NCBI GenBank assembly: GCA_021819725.1 | Contig: JAKAQR010000037.1 | Coordinates: 1 to 28,775 of the forward strand | Reading direction: 5' to 3' | DNA: 28,775 bases | From: Actinomycetes bacterium | Lineage (GTDB): Bacteria; Actinomycetota; Acidimicrobiia; Acidimicrobiales; Acidimicrobiaceae | Shown: one piece after another, positions 7,655-16,156 of the stretch | Layout: every line of letters starts with the position of its first letter | Position numbering within the stretch: position 1 is the stretch's first letter | Made by a program: the position numbers and the translations under genes | The notes under the pieces: model-generated | The model's database searches: none | Told to the model about the DNA's origin: nothing | The model's input: only the letters and a program-made list of their open reading frames with translations

Positions 7655-7928
7655 AGCCGACCTCGTTCGGGTGCTCCCCGATGAGATGTTGCACCAGAAT
7701 ATCCGTTCCCACCAGTCTGATCTCGTCTTCGAACTCCTGGATGAAGCTCGCGTCCGGATGACCGCGTTTTATCGCCTGACGATAGACATCGTCACATAGT
7801 GGACACTTGACACTGTAGGACGACCTACCCGCCGAGGAGATCTCGACCAGATCCGGATGCTCCGTGGCGAGGTGCTTATGCATTCCCTCGTAGCCGAAGC
7901 CTTGGGCCTCACACGCAGGGCACCGCAT
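7626..7928 (-). CDS. Small protein with two C2H2-like zinc-binding patterns, function unknown
   Basis: 100 residues. CPAC (C3, C6) is followed by HKHLATEHP (H19, H24), giving a C2H2-like finger. CPLC (C42, C45) is later followed by VQHLIGEHP (H81, H86), the same histidine arrangement. The repeated HLxxxHP element suggests two related zinc sites, the second with a long loop. Its ATG overlaps the stop codon of the membrane oxidoreductase gene (TGATG) and its end overlaps the start of LbpA copy 2, so it is firmly inside the operon. I do not recognise the family. Zinc binding is inferred from the pattern only; a structural or assembly role in the sHdr-ETF-EMO machinery is possible. Confidence 0.75.
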   Translation of the reverse strand: MRCPACEAQGFGYEGMHKHLATEHPDLVEISSAGRSSYSVKCPLCDDVYRQAIKRGHPDASFIQEFEDEIRLVGTDILVQHLIGEHPNEVGYDGGGDVRE

Positions 7929-10090
7929 CAGACGTCCACCAATGCACTCGACAGAGTCGCTTCGGCGAACAACTCGACGATGTCGACAACCTTGAGCTTG
8001 TCTTCGATACCAACGGTCTTAACCGCATCCGAGAACATTGCATAATCCTTCGGACACGCTACGACAAAGTAGTCGACATCCAAGGTTGATGCCTCCTTGA
8101 TGCGGTTCACCGAAGGACGCTCATCGAGGACCGAATCGTCCATCCAGATTCGGCCGCCTCCCGCGCCACAACAGAAGGAGTTCACGCCGTGCCGCGGCAT
8201 TTCGACGAGATCACATCCAAGCGCGCTAATCACGGCCCGAGGTGCCTCAAAAATCCGATTGTACCTACCCAGGTAGCATGGGTCGTGATACGTTACCTTG
8301 CGCATCAAATTCCCCGGAGCAACCTTACCCGTGAACAGCAGTTTGGCAAGAAGCTCCGAATAATGTAAAACGGGCCTATCAAGACCGAAGGCCGGATATT
8401 CGTTGCGCAACGTATTAAAGCTATGAGGATCTGTTGTAAAGATCTTATCGAATGACGCTTTTGCAAAGGCGTTCATGTTCTGTTCGACCAACATCTCAAA
8501 GAGACCCTCTTCTCCAACACGGCGAACATCATTGCCCGCGTTCCTCTCCTCTTCGAAGAGGATGCCAAAGGAGATACCGTTCGCATGCAACACTGTGGCA
8601 AGTGTACGCGATATATCCATCAGTCGCTCGTCGAAAGAGGCGAAATCTCCAAGGAACCAGAGGTACTCCACGTGCTGGGTTCGCGCATCCACTATAGGGA
8701 AGTCGAGGCCTTTTGTCCAGCGAGCCCGCATCCGCGAACTCTTACCAAAGGAGTTACCTTGAGTTGCAATATTCTGGAGCGCAGACTGCAAGGTCGGATC
8801 CATCGCTCCTTGATCAACCAAAGTGCGACGCAACTGAACGATCAACGGCACATGTTCGATGCCGACGGGACAGATCTCCACGCAGGCCATACAGGTCGTG
8901 CACGACCAGAGTGTTTCGCCAACAACAACCTCTCCAGCCAGGCAACCATCTTCGTTCATTGGACCGGTGGGCGACGGTCTGGTCTCGGTATCAAACAGGA
9001 GTGGAATGCCATGTTTATGATCTGCCAGCTGACGCAGATCGAGTATCAGATCCCGAGGTGACAGTGGAGCACCACCCGTCCTCGCTGGGCACACAACGTG
9101 GCACCGTCCACACTTCGTACACGAATCGAGCCCAAGAAGCTCCTTGGGGGTGAGGTCATCAACTGAGCGGTAACCAGCGTTGTCCGCTGGCGGCTGAGGC
9201 AGCCGCCGAACATTGGAAAAATCCCTCACGGCAAGGTTGGCGGGCGACGCCAGCATATGCCAAGCCTTCGACCAAGGAATGTAGGCGACAAACGCCAATG
9301 CGAGGCCGACATGTACCCACCACAGCCATGCGTGCACTGCCCGCGCAGCGGCAGCCCCAACCCCTAGCCCCGCAAACCCCTTACCGATTAGGTAACCGAG
9401 CCAGGTCCACTGCTCAAACGAAGGGAAGTGCTCACCATCGATCCGCAATCCTTGGATCAACAGTCCAGTGACAAGAATCAGCAGCAGGCCGGACACAAAG
9501 ACATGATCGCCGATCACGATCCTCGCTCTCGAGTAGCCACTCTCAGGCTTTTGCGCCCGGGTGTAGTCGAGTTGGGGCTCCTTGGAGAACCAACGACGAG
9601 ACGCGAGCAGTACCGTTCCGACCAACGCCAGAAGGCCGGCAAAATCGAAGACCGCGTTATAGGCAAGGTAGAAGGGGCCCTGAAAGAAGCTATACGTATG
9701 TCCGGTGATAATCCGCGACGCGTTACCCAGCACGTCATAGTCCAGACTGAGAATCGACGTAGCGAGAAATAGTCCAATGAAGCCCCAGAAGAGAAGCCAG
9801 TGGCTCACTCCAACCTTGTGTTTTGTCTTGATGATTGTCTGATTCGTCGCGATCGTCACCAGCGAACTCGGTACCGTCGGTCGTTCTGAAACCTCTGGGA
9901 CATCGCGAGGATCGCGTCGTCTCAGCCAGGCAAAGTTCGGTGCTCGCCTGCCACGGTTATAGACCACGAGCCGCCTGATGACCCCTACAAAGAAAATCAC
10001 CAAAACGATCAGGGCCAGGACATAGAACACAATCTTTGCGACCTCAGTCTCCCCGGCAAAGATCTTCCTCGTCTCTATGATGGCGAGCAA
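7928..10090 (-). CDS. Membrane-bound FeS/CCG-domain oxidoreductase, ETF:menaquinone oxidoreductase (EMO)-like
   Basis: A 720-residue membrane protein. The N-terminal ~280 residues hold about five to six hydrophobic helices (near 18-40, 95-117, 140-163, 193-213, 252-272) with histidines resembling a NarI-type cytochrome b domain. Two [4Fe-4S] motifs follow: CTKCGRCHVVCP (324-335) and CTTCMACVEICP (397-408). The C-terminal region is HdrD/GlpC-like, with DPCYLGR (C605), CCGAGGG (C640, C641) and ACP (C679). This layout matches the EMO family, which oxidises ETF and reduces menaquinone. The etfA stop lies 5 nt upstream, supporting that role. Oddity: where many relatives have CPHC before FNTL, this protein reads DPHS (554-557). 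The start is a TTG; no ATG is available nearby. Confidence 0.88.
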   Translation of the reverse strand: MLAIIETRKIFAGETEVAKIVFYVLALIVLVIFFVGVIRRLVVYNRGRRAPNFAWLRRRDPRDVPEVSERPTVPSSLVTIATNQTIIKTKHKVGVSHWLLFWGFIGLFLATSILSLDYDVLGNASRIITGHTYSFFQGPFYLAYNAVFDFAGLLALVGTVLLASRRWFSKEPQLDYTRAQKPESGYSRARIVIGDHVFVSGLLLILVTGLLIQGLRIDGEHFPSFEQWTWLGYLIGKGFAGLGVGAAAARAVHAWLWWVHVGLALAFVAYIPWSKAWHMLASPANLAVRDFSNVRRLPQPPADNAGYRSVDDLTPKELLGLDSCTKCGRCHVVCPARTGGAPLSPRDLILDLRQLADHKHGIPLLFDTETRPSPTGPMNEDGCLAGEVVVGETLWSCTTCMACVEICPVGIEHVPLIVQLRRTLVDQGAMDPTLQSALQNIATQGNSFGKSSRMRARWTKGLDFPIVDARTQHVEYLWFLGDFASFDERLMDISRTLATVLHANGISFGILFEEERNAGNDVRRVGEEGLFEMLVEQNMNAFAKASFDKIFTTDPHSFNTLRNEYPAFGLDRPVLHYSELLAKLLFTGKVAPGNLMRKVTYHDPCYLGRYNRIFEAPRAVISALGCDLVEMPRHGVNSFCCGAGGGRIWMDDSVLDERPSVNRIKEASTLDVDYFVVACPKDYAMFSDAVKTVGIEDKLKVVDIVELFAEATLSSALVDV

Positions 10091-10095
10091 TGCAC

Positions 10096-11058
10096 TCAGC
10101 CCCCGACGATGTCCGTCAACTCAGGCACCAGATCAAAAAGATCCAGCGTAGTTCCATAGTGTGCGACCTCGAAGATCGGTGCGCTAGGATCCGTGTTGCA
10201 CGCAATGATCGTTTCGGCGCTGCGCATCCCCTCAAGATGCTCAGGAGCGCCAGAAATACCAAAGGCCAAGTACACCGTTGGCTTGACCTTCTTCCCCGAC
10301 TTGCCTACTTGGTGTGGCTTGGGCAACCAACCTTGGTCGATCACCGGACGTGAGGCCGAAAGTGGAGCCTTCATCGCTTCAGCAAGCTCGGCCACAAGCT
10401 CCAAATTCTCCTTCGAACCAATACCGCGTCCTACCGAGACAAGCAGCGCCGCCGATGTAATGTCCACACCGCTGGTGTCGGGCTCGCGAAGCTCCGTGCC
10501 TCTTCCCTTGGAGAGTCGCAACTGGTCGCCGGCGTCGATGTGCTCAACCCTCGGGCTGCCTTGCGCCCTTCCCTTCTCAACAGGAAGAGAACCGGGGAGT
10601 ACCGAGACAAATGCAGGGAAGGCGTCAATCTCACCCTCGGAGAGCAGTTTGCCTCCGTAGAGCTGTGAAGTCACCACGAGCTTGTCGCCTTGTGCCGTCA
10701 CGTCAATCACATAGGACGCGAGCGGGGCATTGAACTTCGTTGCCAACGCACCAGCGAGGTCAATACCCACTGTTCCCGTGCTCACCAGGACCACTTGCGG
10801 GGAGACACGCTGGATCACCGCGCCTATCGCTGCCTCCCACTGTGGCGCGCTATAGCTGGCGGAATCCATGCCGTCGACGACATACAAAACATCCGCGATA
10901 CCAAATTGAGCCCCCTCATCGAGGTCATTCACGACCACGACTGCTAGCTCTCCCGACAGCGCATCAGCGAGTTCGCGACCCCTCCCCAACAACTCGAAGG
11001 TGACATCCGGACTCTCCCCAGCGACACGCTCTCCTACCACCAACACTGCTATCGCCAT
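10096..11058 (-). CDS. etfA: Electron transfer flavoprotein alpha subunit
   Basis: 320 residues, the usual EtfA length. The C-terminal FAD-binding domain is unmistakable: SASRPVIDQGW (235-244), HQVGKSGKKVKPTVYLAFGISGAPEHL (249-275) and CNTDPSAPIFEVAHYG (287-302). The N-terminal half has the expected nucleotide-binding-like fold. With EtfB it forms a soluble flavin heterodimer that carries electrons to a membrane quinone reductase. It lies between etfB (30 nt upstream) and the EMO-like gene (5 nt downstream). No acyl-CoA dehydrogenase genes are present, so the natural electron donor is expected to be the sHdr complex rather than fatty-acid oxidation. Confidence 0.96.
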   Translation of the reverse strand: MAIAVLVVGERVAGESPDVTFELLGRGRELADALSGELAVVVVNDLDEGAQFGIADVLYVVDGMDSASYSAPQWEAAIGAVIQRVSPQVVLVSTGTVGIDLAGALATKFNAPLASYVIDVTAQGDKLVVTSQLYGGKLLSEGEIDAFPAFVSVLPGSLPVEKGRAQGSPRVEHIDAGDQLRLSKGRGTELREPDTSGVDITSAALLVSVGRGIGSKENLELVAELAEAMKAPLSASRPVIDQGWLPKPHQVGKSGKKVKPTVYLAFGISGAPEHLEGMRSAETIIACNTDPSAPIFEVAHYGTTLDLFDLVPELTDIVGG

Positions 11059-11088
11059 CGAACACTCCTTATCTCCCTCATATCAGAC

Positions 11089-11856
11089 CTATACAAGACC
11101 TTTTGACCGCAAAATGTTGACGATCTCCGTCGCCACATCCTTGGCAGATCCCGTGAGCATGGTGGCGCCTCCTTGCTTCTCTGGTGGATAAAGCCTTCGT
11201 ACCGTTACCTGGGGGGTCGTTACCTCCAATGACACCTCTTGCTCTTCGATCTTCTGCGTCTGCATCGCCTGACGAATCCTCGTGATCGAGGCATAGCGAG
11301 GAGCCTGTCTTGCAGCCTGGACTCCGAGCACCGCAGGAAGCTCCAGTTCGCTGACACCAACCAGGCCACCTCCTAACTCCTGCGCAACCCGCAATGAAGA
11401 GCCGGTGAGCTCCACCCCAACCACCACCGCAGCGTGGGGGATATCGAGTGTCGACCCCAAGATGCCCGCGAGCTGGCCGTCGAGGTCATCAGCCGCCTGG
11501 ACACCGGTGAGAACGAGATCAAACTCCTCGTGCGCGAGAAAGGAGGCAATTCGTTGGGCTCGTTCGCGAGTTCGAACCCAAGCCGAGGGGTCGTGCCCGG
11601 TAAGCTTCACCGCCCGATCGGCTCCCTTGGCAAGCGCTGCATACAGCGTCTGATCGACATCAGGCTCGTCAAGGGCAACGACCGTGACGCTGGCGGCACT
11701 CTCGTCCTTTATCGTCAGGGCCTCCTCTAGCGCCGCCTCATCCCACTCGTTCGACACGAACTTCACAAAGTCGCGGTCGATATCGGTGCCATCTCCATTG
11801 ACCTCCAACTCTTCAACCAGATCCGCCAGCTGGCGCATGGCCACAACAATGTGCAT
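11089..11856 (-). CDS. etfB: Electron transfer flavoprotein beta subunit
   Basis: 255 residues. The start MHIVVAMRQLADLVEELEV, then NEWDEAALEEAL, VVALDEPD and a C-terminal LPAVLGVQAARQAPRYAS segment are EtfB signatures. The segment corresponding to the usual DGDT nucleotide-binding loop reads GVQAADDLDGQLAGIL, which departs from the common sequence and might alter or remove AMP/NAD binding. I chose the ATG at 11856, 1 nt after the hdrB3 stop codon, because GGAGG lies about 8 nt before it; the frame remains open to 11880 without a better start. Together with EtfA it should shuttle electrons from the sHdr complex to the EMO-like membrane protein. Confidence 0.95.
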   Translation of the reverse strand: MHIVVAMRQLADLVEELEVNGDGTDIDRDFVKFVSNEWDEAALEEALTIKDESAASVTVVALDEPDVDQTLYAALAKGADRAVKLTGHDPSAWVRTRERAQRIASFLAHEEFDLVLTGVQAADDLDGQLAGILGSTLDIPHAAVVVGVELTGSSLRVAQELGGGLVGVSELELPAVLGVQAARQAPRYASITRIRQAMQTQKIEEQEVSLEVTTPQVTVRRLYPPEKQGGATMLTGSAKDVATEIVNILRSKGLV

Positions 11857-11857
11857 C

Positions 11858-13165
11858 TCAAATCCTCCAGTCCTGTGCACGCATTGCGATATCCAACATC
11901 TCGGCTATATCCATCACTCGCAAGTGCTCGTTGCCAGTGGACTTCGCCGCATCCTCGAACCGCGACACCTCGTATGGGCAGGCAACTGCAAGAATATCGG
12001 CACCAGTTTCCGCAGCCTCTCGGACTCGCCGCTCCGAGAGACGCTCCGACGCATGATTCGCATTGAACCCATCGAGCCACATACCCCCACCGCCGCCTCC
12101 GCAGCAATACGAGTTCTCGCGACATCGCCCCATCTCCAGAAGCTCAACGCCTGGAATCGCCTCGAGCAATTTTCGCGGTGCCTCATACTCGCCGTTATGA
12201 CGGCCGAGATAGCAGGGGTCATGGAATGTCACCTTCGCATCGAGTGTCCCTTGGAACTCAATACGATCGATCATCGAGGCCAGTAGCTGCGAATAGTGCA
12301 TCGCTTCATAGTCGTGTCCGTACTTGGGGTAAATCTTTCGTAAGGCATTAAAGCCATGCGGATCTGGCGTGACGATCCGGTTGAACTGATACTTCGACAA
12401 CACCTCGACAACCTGCTCCATCAACGACTCGAAAAGCCCCTTCTCCCCCGCCAGACGCTGCGAATCTCCCAGTGTCTTCTCCTCCGAACCCAGGATCGCG
12501 AAATCCACGTCGAGGCTGGTGAGAATTCGGGCAAAGGCCTGAGCCGCCTGCTGTCCTCGCGGATGATAGCTCCAGTAATCCTCTACATAGAAAAGCACAT
12601 CGACCGGGCGTGGGTCGTTGGCGAGTACCCGCACCTCGACATCGGCTCCTTTGGTCCAGGCATGTCGCCGTCGTGGATTCTCTCCCAGGGCATTGCCATA
12701 ACGGAAGGTCTTCTCCATGACCTGCTGTAACTCTTCAGGAATTGTCCCATCAGCCATGGCGACTTCGCGCACCGCAGGCATGACCTCGATCATGTTGACC
12801 TGCTTGGGGCACACCCGAAGGCAGTTGCCACATGTTGTGCACATCCACAGTTCGTCTGATCGGAAGAGATCAAGCCCAGTCTGAACCCGACGATGGATCT
12901 TTCTCGGTCCATACTCGGACACGAGGTCAACCGGACAGACCGGAACACACTTACCGCACCCGTAACAGTATTCGAGAGACTCACCACCCTCAAGCGCAGC
13001 AATCCTCGCAAAGCCCGCTGAACCGTAATCGGTGAGCACCCTCGACTCGAGCATTCTCGAGGTAGCACCAGAGACGTCCCACTCCCGCCCCGAGAGGGGC
13101 GAAACCACGATCGCCTCTTCCAACTCCGTTATCACCGGAGCCTGCTTGTTACCCCCGACTGGCAT
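11858..13165 (-). CDS. hdrB3: sHdrB3-type heterodisulfide reductase subunit (HdrC-HdrB fusion)
   Basis: 435 residues. Two [4Fe-4S] motifs, CYGCGKCVPVCP (67-78) and CTTCGNCLRVCP (109-120), form the HdrC-like half. The second half is a CCG-domain region: DPCYLGRHN (C318), CCGGGGGGMW (C354, C355) and ACP (C396). This domain order is the HdrB3 fusion seen in the form of the sHdr system that goes with etfAB. As in the EMO-like protein downstream, the position where related proteins have CPHC reads DPHG (268-271) before FNALR. The two proteins also share TKG, EKGLFE and NALRK/NTLRN segments, so they are probably related by duplication. The ATG at 13165 overlaps the end of the upstream gene by 17 nt and has a GGGGGAG ribosome binding site. 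Confidence 0.9.
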   Translation of the reverse strand: MPVGGNKQAPVITELEEAIVVSPLSGREWDVSGATSRMLESRVLTDYGSAGFARIAALEGGESLEYCYGCGKCVPVCPVDLVSEYGPRKIHRRVQTGLDLFRSDELWMCTTCGNCLRVCPKQVNMIEVMPAVREVAMADGTIPEELQQVMEKTFRYGNALGENPRRRHAWTKGADVEVRVLANDPRPVDVLFYVEDYWSYHPRGQQAAQAFARILTSLDVDFAILGSEEKTLGDSQRLAGEKGLFESLMEQVVEVLSKYQFNRIVTPDPHGFNALRKIYPKYGHDYEAMHYSQLLASMIDRIEFQGTLDAKVTFHDPCYLGRHNGEYEAPRKLLEAIPGVELLEMGRCRENSYCCGGGGGGMWLDGFNANHASERLSERRVREAAETGADILAVACPYEVSRFEDAAKSTGNEHLRVMDIAEMLDIAMRAQDWRI

Positions 13166-13886
13166 ACTTCTCCCCCTTCACTCCAAGAATGCGCGCCATA
13201 AATTCCTCCAAGTCAGGAAGCAAGCTATTGAACTCCTTGGTCATACGCATCTTGATTACCGTCGCAGAATAAACTCCATACACACCCGAGAGAAACACGT
13301 CAAACGCGAACGGGCTCGCCTCCGGTTCTGGAAAGGTATTTGCCGCACCAAGCGTCTGGCGGAGGAATTCGGTGGCAAAGCGGACGCGCCCGTACGTGTC
13401 GTCGTCGTCGATCCCATAGAGCTGAGTCGGATCCTCCACGATGAGTGCCAGTGCACCCGTCTCCTGCTCGGGATCGAGCACCCATCTTCGCCACAGTGGA
13501 TGCAGCTCAGGGTCGGCACAGTGAAGGACCTCCGACGCGAGGTCACGCAACAGCCCTTGATCATGAAATCCGCACTCTGATATTCTCTCGAACACGCTGG
13601 GGGGTTCAGCGCCAGAAAAGGCAATCTGAATCCCGTCGACGAGAACGTCGCGATCAGCCTCTGCCAAGATAGCCTGGCAATGCCGCCGGACTCCGAAGAA
13701 TGAACCCAACAACTCGCTCAGAGCTGCCGGGGCGAGACTCAAGCGTGCCACAAGACCAAGGATGCGGGTCCGCCGCTCGGCCAACCTCCGCTCCAACATC
13801 AACTGACCCTCGATAGACACCTGCTTTGCGATCATCGCAGAAAACTCTCGTGCCGCCTCGATATCGACGATCTGAACTCCCATCAT
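13149..13886 (-). CDS. Conserved sHdr-operon hypothetical protein (hdrH position)
   Basis: About 245 residues with no cofactor motif I recognise. It is helix-rich, with many charged residues in the first third (ARRTRI-type Arg/Glu runs). Cysteines are few and not arranged for a cluster. A conserved unknown protein occupies the slot directly after hdrA in sHdr loci, and this gene has that position, so it is likely the same component (sHdrH). It may be a scaffold or an assembly partner. The start codon is one of three consecutive candidates (GTG 13889, ATG 13886, ATG 13883). The gene overlaps hdrB3 by 17 nt and follows hdrA by about 15 nt, so it is certainly part of the operon. Confidence 0.75.
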   Translation of the reverse strand: MMGVQIVDIEAAREFSAMIAKQVSIEGQLMLERRLAERRTRILGLVARLSLAPAALSELLGSFFGVRRHCQAILAEADRDVLVDGIQIAFSGAEPPSVFERISECGFHDQGLLRDLASEVLHCADPELHPLWRRWVLDPEQETGALALIVEDPTQLYGIDDDDTYGRVRFATEFLRQTLGAANTFPEPEASPFAFDVFLSGVYGVYSATVIKMRMTKEFNSLLPDLEEFMARILGVKGEKYASRG

Positions 13887-13901
13887 CACCCCGGCGACGG
13901 C

Positions 13902-14948
13902 CTAGACCAACGCGTGAAGATCGCGAACTGCCTTGGCTGCGGCCAAACCTCCGGTGGAAGCACAGTCCTCCAGGTCGCTAGGGCCGAGTGCGGCACCAAC
14001 GGCATAGACGCCGTTCACGGAGGTGGAGACGGTATCTAACGGCGAATGAGCCGCCTCGATAAATCCGTACTTGTTTTGCTCGACACCGAGGAGAACGGCC
14101 ATCTTGCGCGTACCAGGTGAGGCCTCCATCCCTACCGAGAGAACTACCATATCCATCAATACCTCCATTGGTCGACCCATGGTCGTGTCTTCTCCTCGCA
14201 CTAGCAACTTGCCAGCCTTCGGAAGTACCTCGGTGATAATGCCTTTGACGTATTGAACATGGTGTTGTTCCTGAGCCGGCCAATAGAGCTGACTCTCCCA
14301 GTAGCCATACATGCGCATGTCAATATAGAAGATAAACACTTCAGCATTCGGGATAGCGAGCTTGACTTCGATCGCCTCCTTGGAGGCGACCCCACAACAG
14401 ACCTTGGAGCAGTACTCGTTGCCGATCTGGCGATCCCGGGACCCAACGCACTGCACGAAGCAGACACGCTGGGGCGTCTCCCCGTTCGAGGGCCGAACGA
14501 CCTTGCCCTCCTTCAGCATCGCCTCCAGATCCTGCAGGGCAACGACATCTTCAAATTCGTAGTATCCATACAGCTGAGTTTCGCGACCTGGATCGAAATG
14601 CGTGAAACCCGTAGCGATGATAATCGACCCCGCTTTGAGCTTCGTTGCAGTGGATCCAGTGAGGACATCCAACTCAAATGGCCGAGAATCGCCCGACTTC
14701 CCGATGACCTGCGAACTGGTGAGTATGTCGACATTATCAAAAGCTGTCAGCCTATCAATCAGCCTCCCCATCACCTCCTCGGCGCTCTCCAGATACGGCG
14801 TTAACGATGCATAGTTCTCCTCGATAGGACGACCACCCAGATAGGCATTCTTCTCAACTACCGTGACTGGTGCCCCCAACTCTGCTGCAGCAATAGCCGC
14901 TGAAATTCCGGCTGGCCCACCGCCAACGACGACTACTCTCTCCTGCAT
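13902..14948 (-). CDS. hdrA: sHdrA, FAD- and [4Fe-4S]-containing heterodisulfide reductase-like subunit
   Basis: About 348 residues, the short form of HdrA seen in sulfur oxidisers; methanogen HdrA is nearly twice as long. GGGPAGISAA (residues 9-18) is the dinucleotide-binding loop for FAD, and VVEKNAYLGGRP follows as the second FAD contact. The cysteine group VCFVQCVGSRD then YCSKVCCGVA (C163, C167, C180, C184, C185) supplies the [4Fe-4S] cluster. IIATGF and the C-terminal GVYAVGAALGP are the usual flavoprotein closing motifs. HdrA is the flavin-bearing hub of the complex. The start is the ATG at 14948 with a GTG immediately before it; a GGGGA element sits about 8 nt upstream. Confidence 0.93.
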   Translation of the reverse strand: MQERVVVVGGGPAGISAAIAAAELGAPVTVVEKNAYLGGRPIEENYASLTPYLESAEEVMGRLIDRLTAFDNVDILTSSQVIGKSGDSRPFELDVLTGSTATKLKAGSIIIATGFTHFDPGRETQLYGYYEFEDVVALQDLEAMLKEGKVVRPSNGETPQRVCFVQCVGSRDRQIGNEYCSKVCCGVASKEAIEVKLAIPNAEVFIFYIDMRMYGYWESQLYWPAQEQHHVQYVKGIITEVLPKAGKLLVRGEDTTMGRPMEVLMDMVVLSVGMEASPGTRKMAVLLGVEQNKYGFIEAAHSPLDTVSTSVNGVYAVGAALGPSDLEDCASTGGLAAAKAVRDLHALV

Positions 14949-14965
14949 CACGCAATCCCCAATCC

Positions 14966-16156
14966 CTAAGCGTCAACATCTGCCCAGGTGAGAAACTCCT
15001 GTTCCCCACTCTTTAACCGTCCAGCCTCCTCTTGGAACTCTGCCCACGCTGCCCGCCAGTCGATCCCCATCTTCTCGAGCAACGGGCGATAATTGGTGGA
15101 ATGCCAGTGAAGTTGGGCGACCTTGAAAGGGTGTGCGCCCATCGCCAACGCCGCGAACTGAGCCTCACTCATGACAGGAACCCCAACGTTACGCTCGTGC
15201 GCCTGCGCTGCGAATTGGCTCTTGTCAAGGGCGGTAACACAACCCGTATCGTGGGTCAGAACAACGTCCGGGTCAGCCTCCTCCTTCATCACTTCAATCT
15301 TACGCAGTGTCGAAAACGAACGAGTGAAGTCGCGCTGAACAAGAATATGTCGGAAGCCGAATCCGCAGCAATCGAAGAACGTCGAGTAATTCCTCAGGTC
15401 GGCTCCAAGCGCCATCACCAAACCGCTCACCGCTGCCGTTCGTTGCCCGTGATAGACATCGGGATCGAAGATTGCATCGCCCTCAACCAGCTTGTAATAG
15501 TGACAGGCTGGATGAACGGTAACCGCGATACCTGACACATCACGGACTGCCCTTGCACGAATCTCGTCTCGCACAGCGTAGAGCCACTCCGAGTAATGCA
15601 CGATCTCCTCCGGTAGCACCAGGCGCTTCCCAAGTCGGCCCAGCACCTTGGTAACCTGCTGTCGCAAGGCAGCATCGTGAAGTAGCTCAGCCCTCACCTC
15701 CTTGTAGTGACCGTACGACGTACCGCAGTGAATCAGTGGAAAGTTGCCCGTCTCAAAGGCCGCGGCGAAATTTCTCACCGCCACAGCGGCTTGAGCAGCT
15801 TGGTTAGAAGTTGCGGATGCATAGTAATTCCAAGCAGTGCACGATGTCTGATCTTCTGGATCTACATATTCGTACCCCAGCTTACGCATGATCCAAAATA
15901 TCGACGTTGAATATCCGGGAATATGACCGCATTGGCCGCAAGACTTATGGTGCCATAAATTCGACTTCTGAATCTTCTTTATGATCCCGTATTTTGTCGG
16001 AACTTCGACAAAATCCCCAGTCACCCTCTGAACAACCAGTTCACCATCGGCCTCTAACTCGAAGAGACGGTCATGAAAGTCCTCTTGCCGACGATCAGGC
16101 GTCCGTTCAAACTTCTCCTTCTTGCCGAGAATTACGGCTACTGCGCTATCGGTCAT
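14966..16156 (-). CDS. hdrB1: sHdrB1, CCG-domain heterodisulfide reductase-like subunit
   Basis: 396 residues from the ATG at 16156, which overlaps the hdrC1 stop codon (ATGA). Two cysteine-rich CCG-type regions are visible: KSCGQCGHIPG (C73, C76) with SCTAW (C106) and HCGTS (C144), and HPACHYY (C218), DCCGFGF (C263, C264) and DTGC (C306). These bind the catalytic-type non-cubane clusters in HdrB proteins; in sHdr systems HdrB1 is the candidate site where the sulfur-bearing substrate is handled. A longer open frame back to 16264 exists but is an artefact inside hdrC1. The N-terminal ~65 residues before the first cysteine pair are longer than in methanogen HdrB and are charged. Confidence 0.92.
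   Translation of the reverse strand: MTDSAVAVILGKKEKFERTPDRRQEDFHDRLFELEADGELVVQRVTGDFVEVPTKYGIIKKIQKSNLWHHKSCGQCGHIPGYSTSIFWIMRKLGYEYVDPEDQTSCTAWNYYASATSNQAAQAAVAVRNFAAAFETGNFPLIHCGTSYGHYKEVRAELLHDAALRQQVTKVLGRLGKRLVLPEEIVHYSEWLYAVRDEIRARAVRDVSGIAVTVHPACHYYKLVEGDAIFDPDVYHGQRTAAVSGLVMALGADLRNYSTFFDCCGFGFRHILVQRDFTRSFSTLRKIEVMKEEADPDVVLTHDTGCVTALDKSQFAAQAHERNVGVPVMSEAQFAALAMGAHPFKVAQLHWHSTNYRPLLEKMGIDWRAAWAEFQEEAGRLKSGEQEFLTWADVDA

Noticed and set aside
11565..11585. GTTCGAACCC resembling a tRNA T-loop
   Set aside because: It lies inside etfB, and no acceptor stem or cloverleaf can be built around it.
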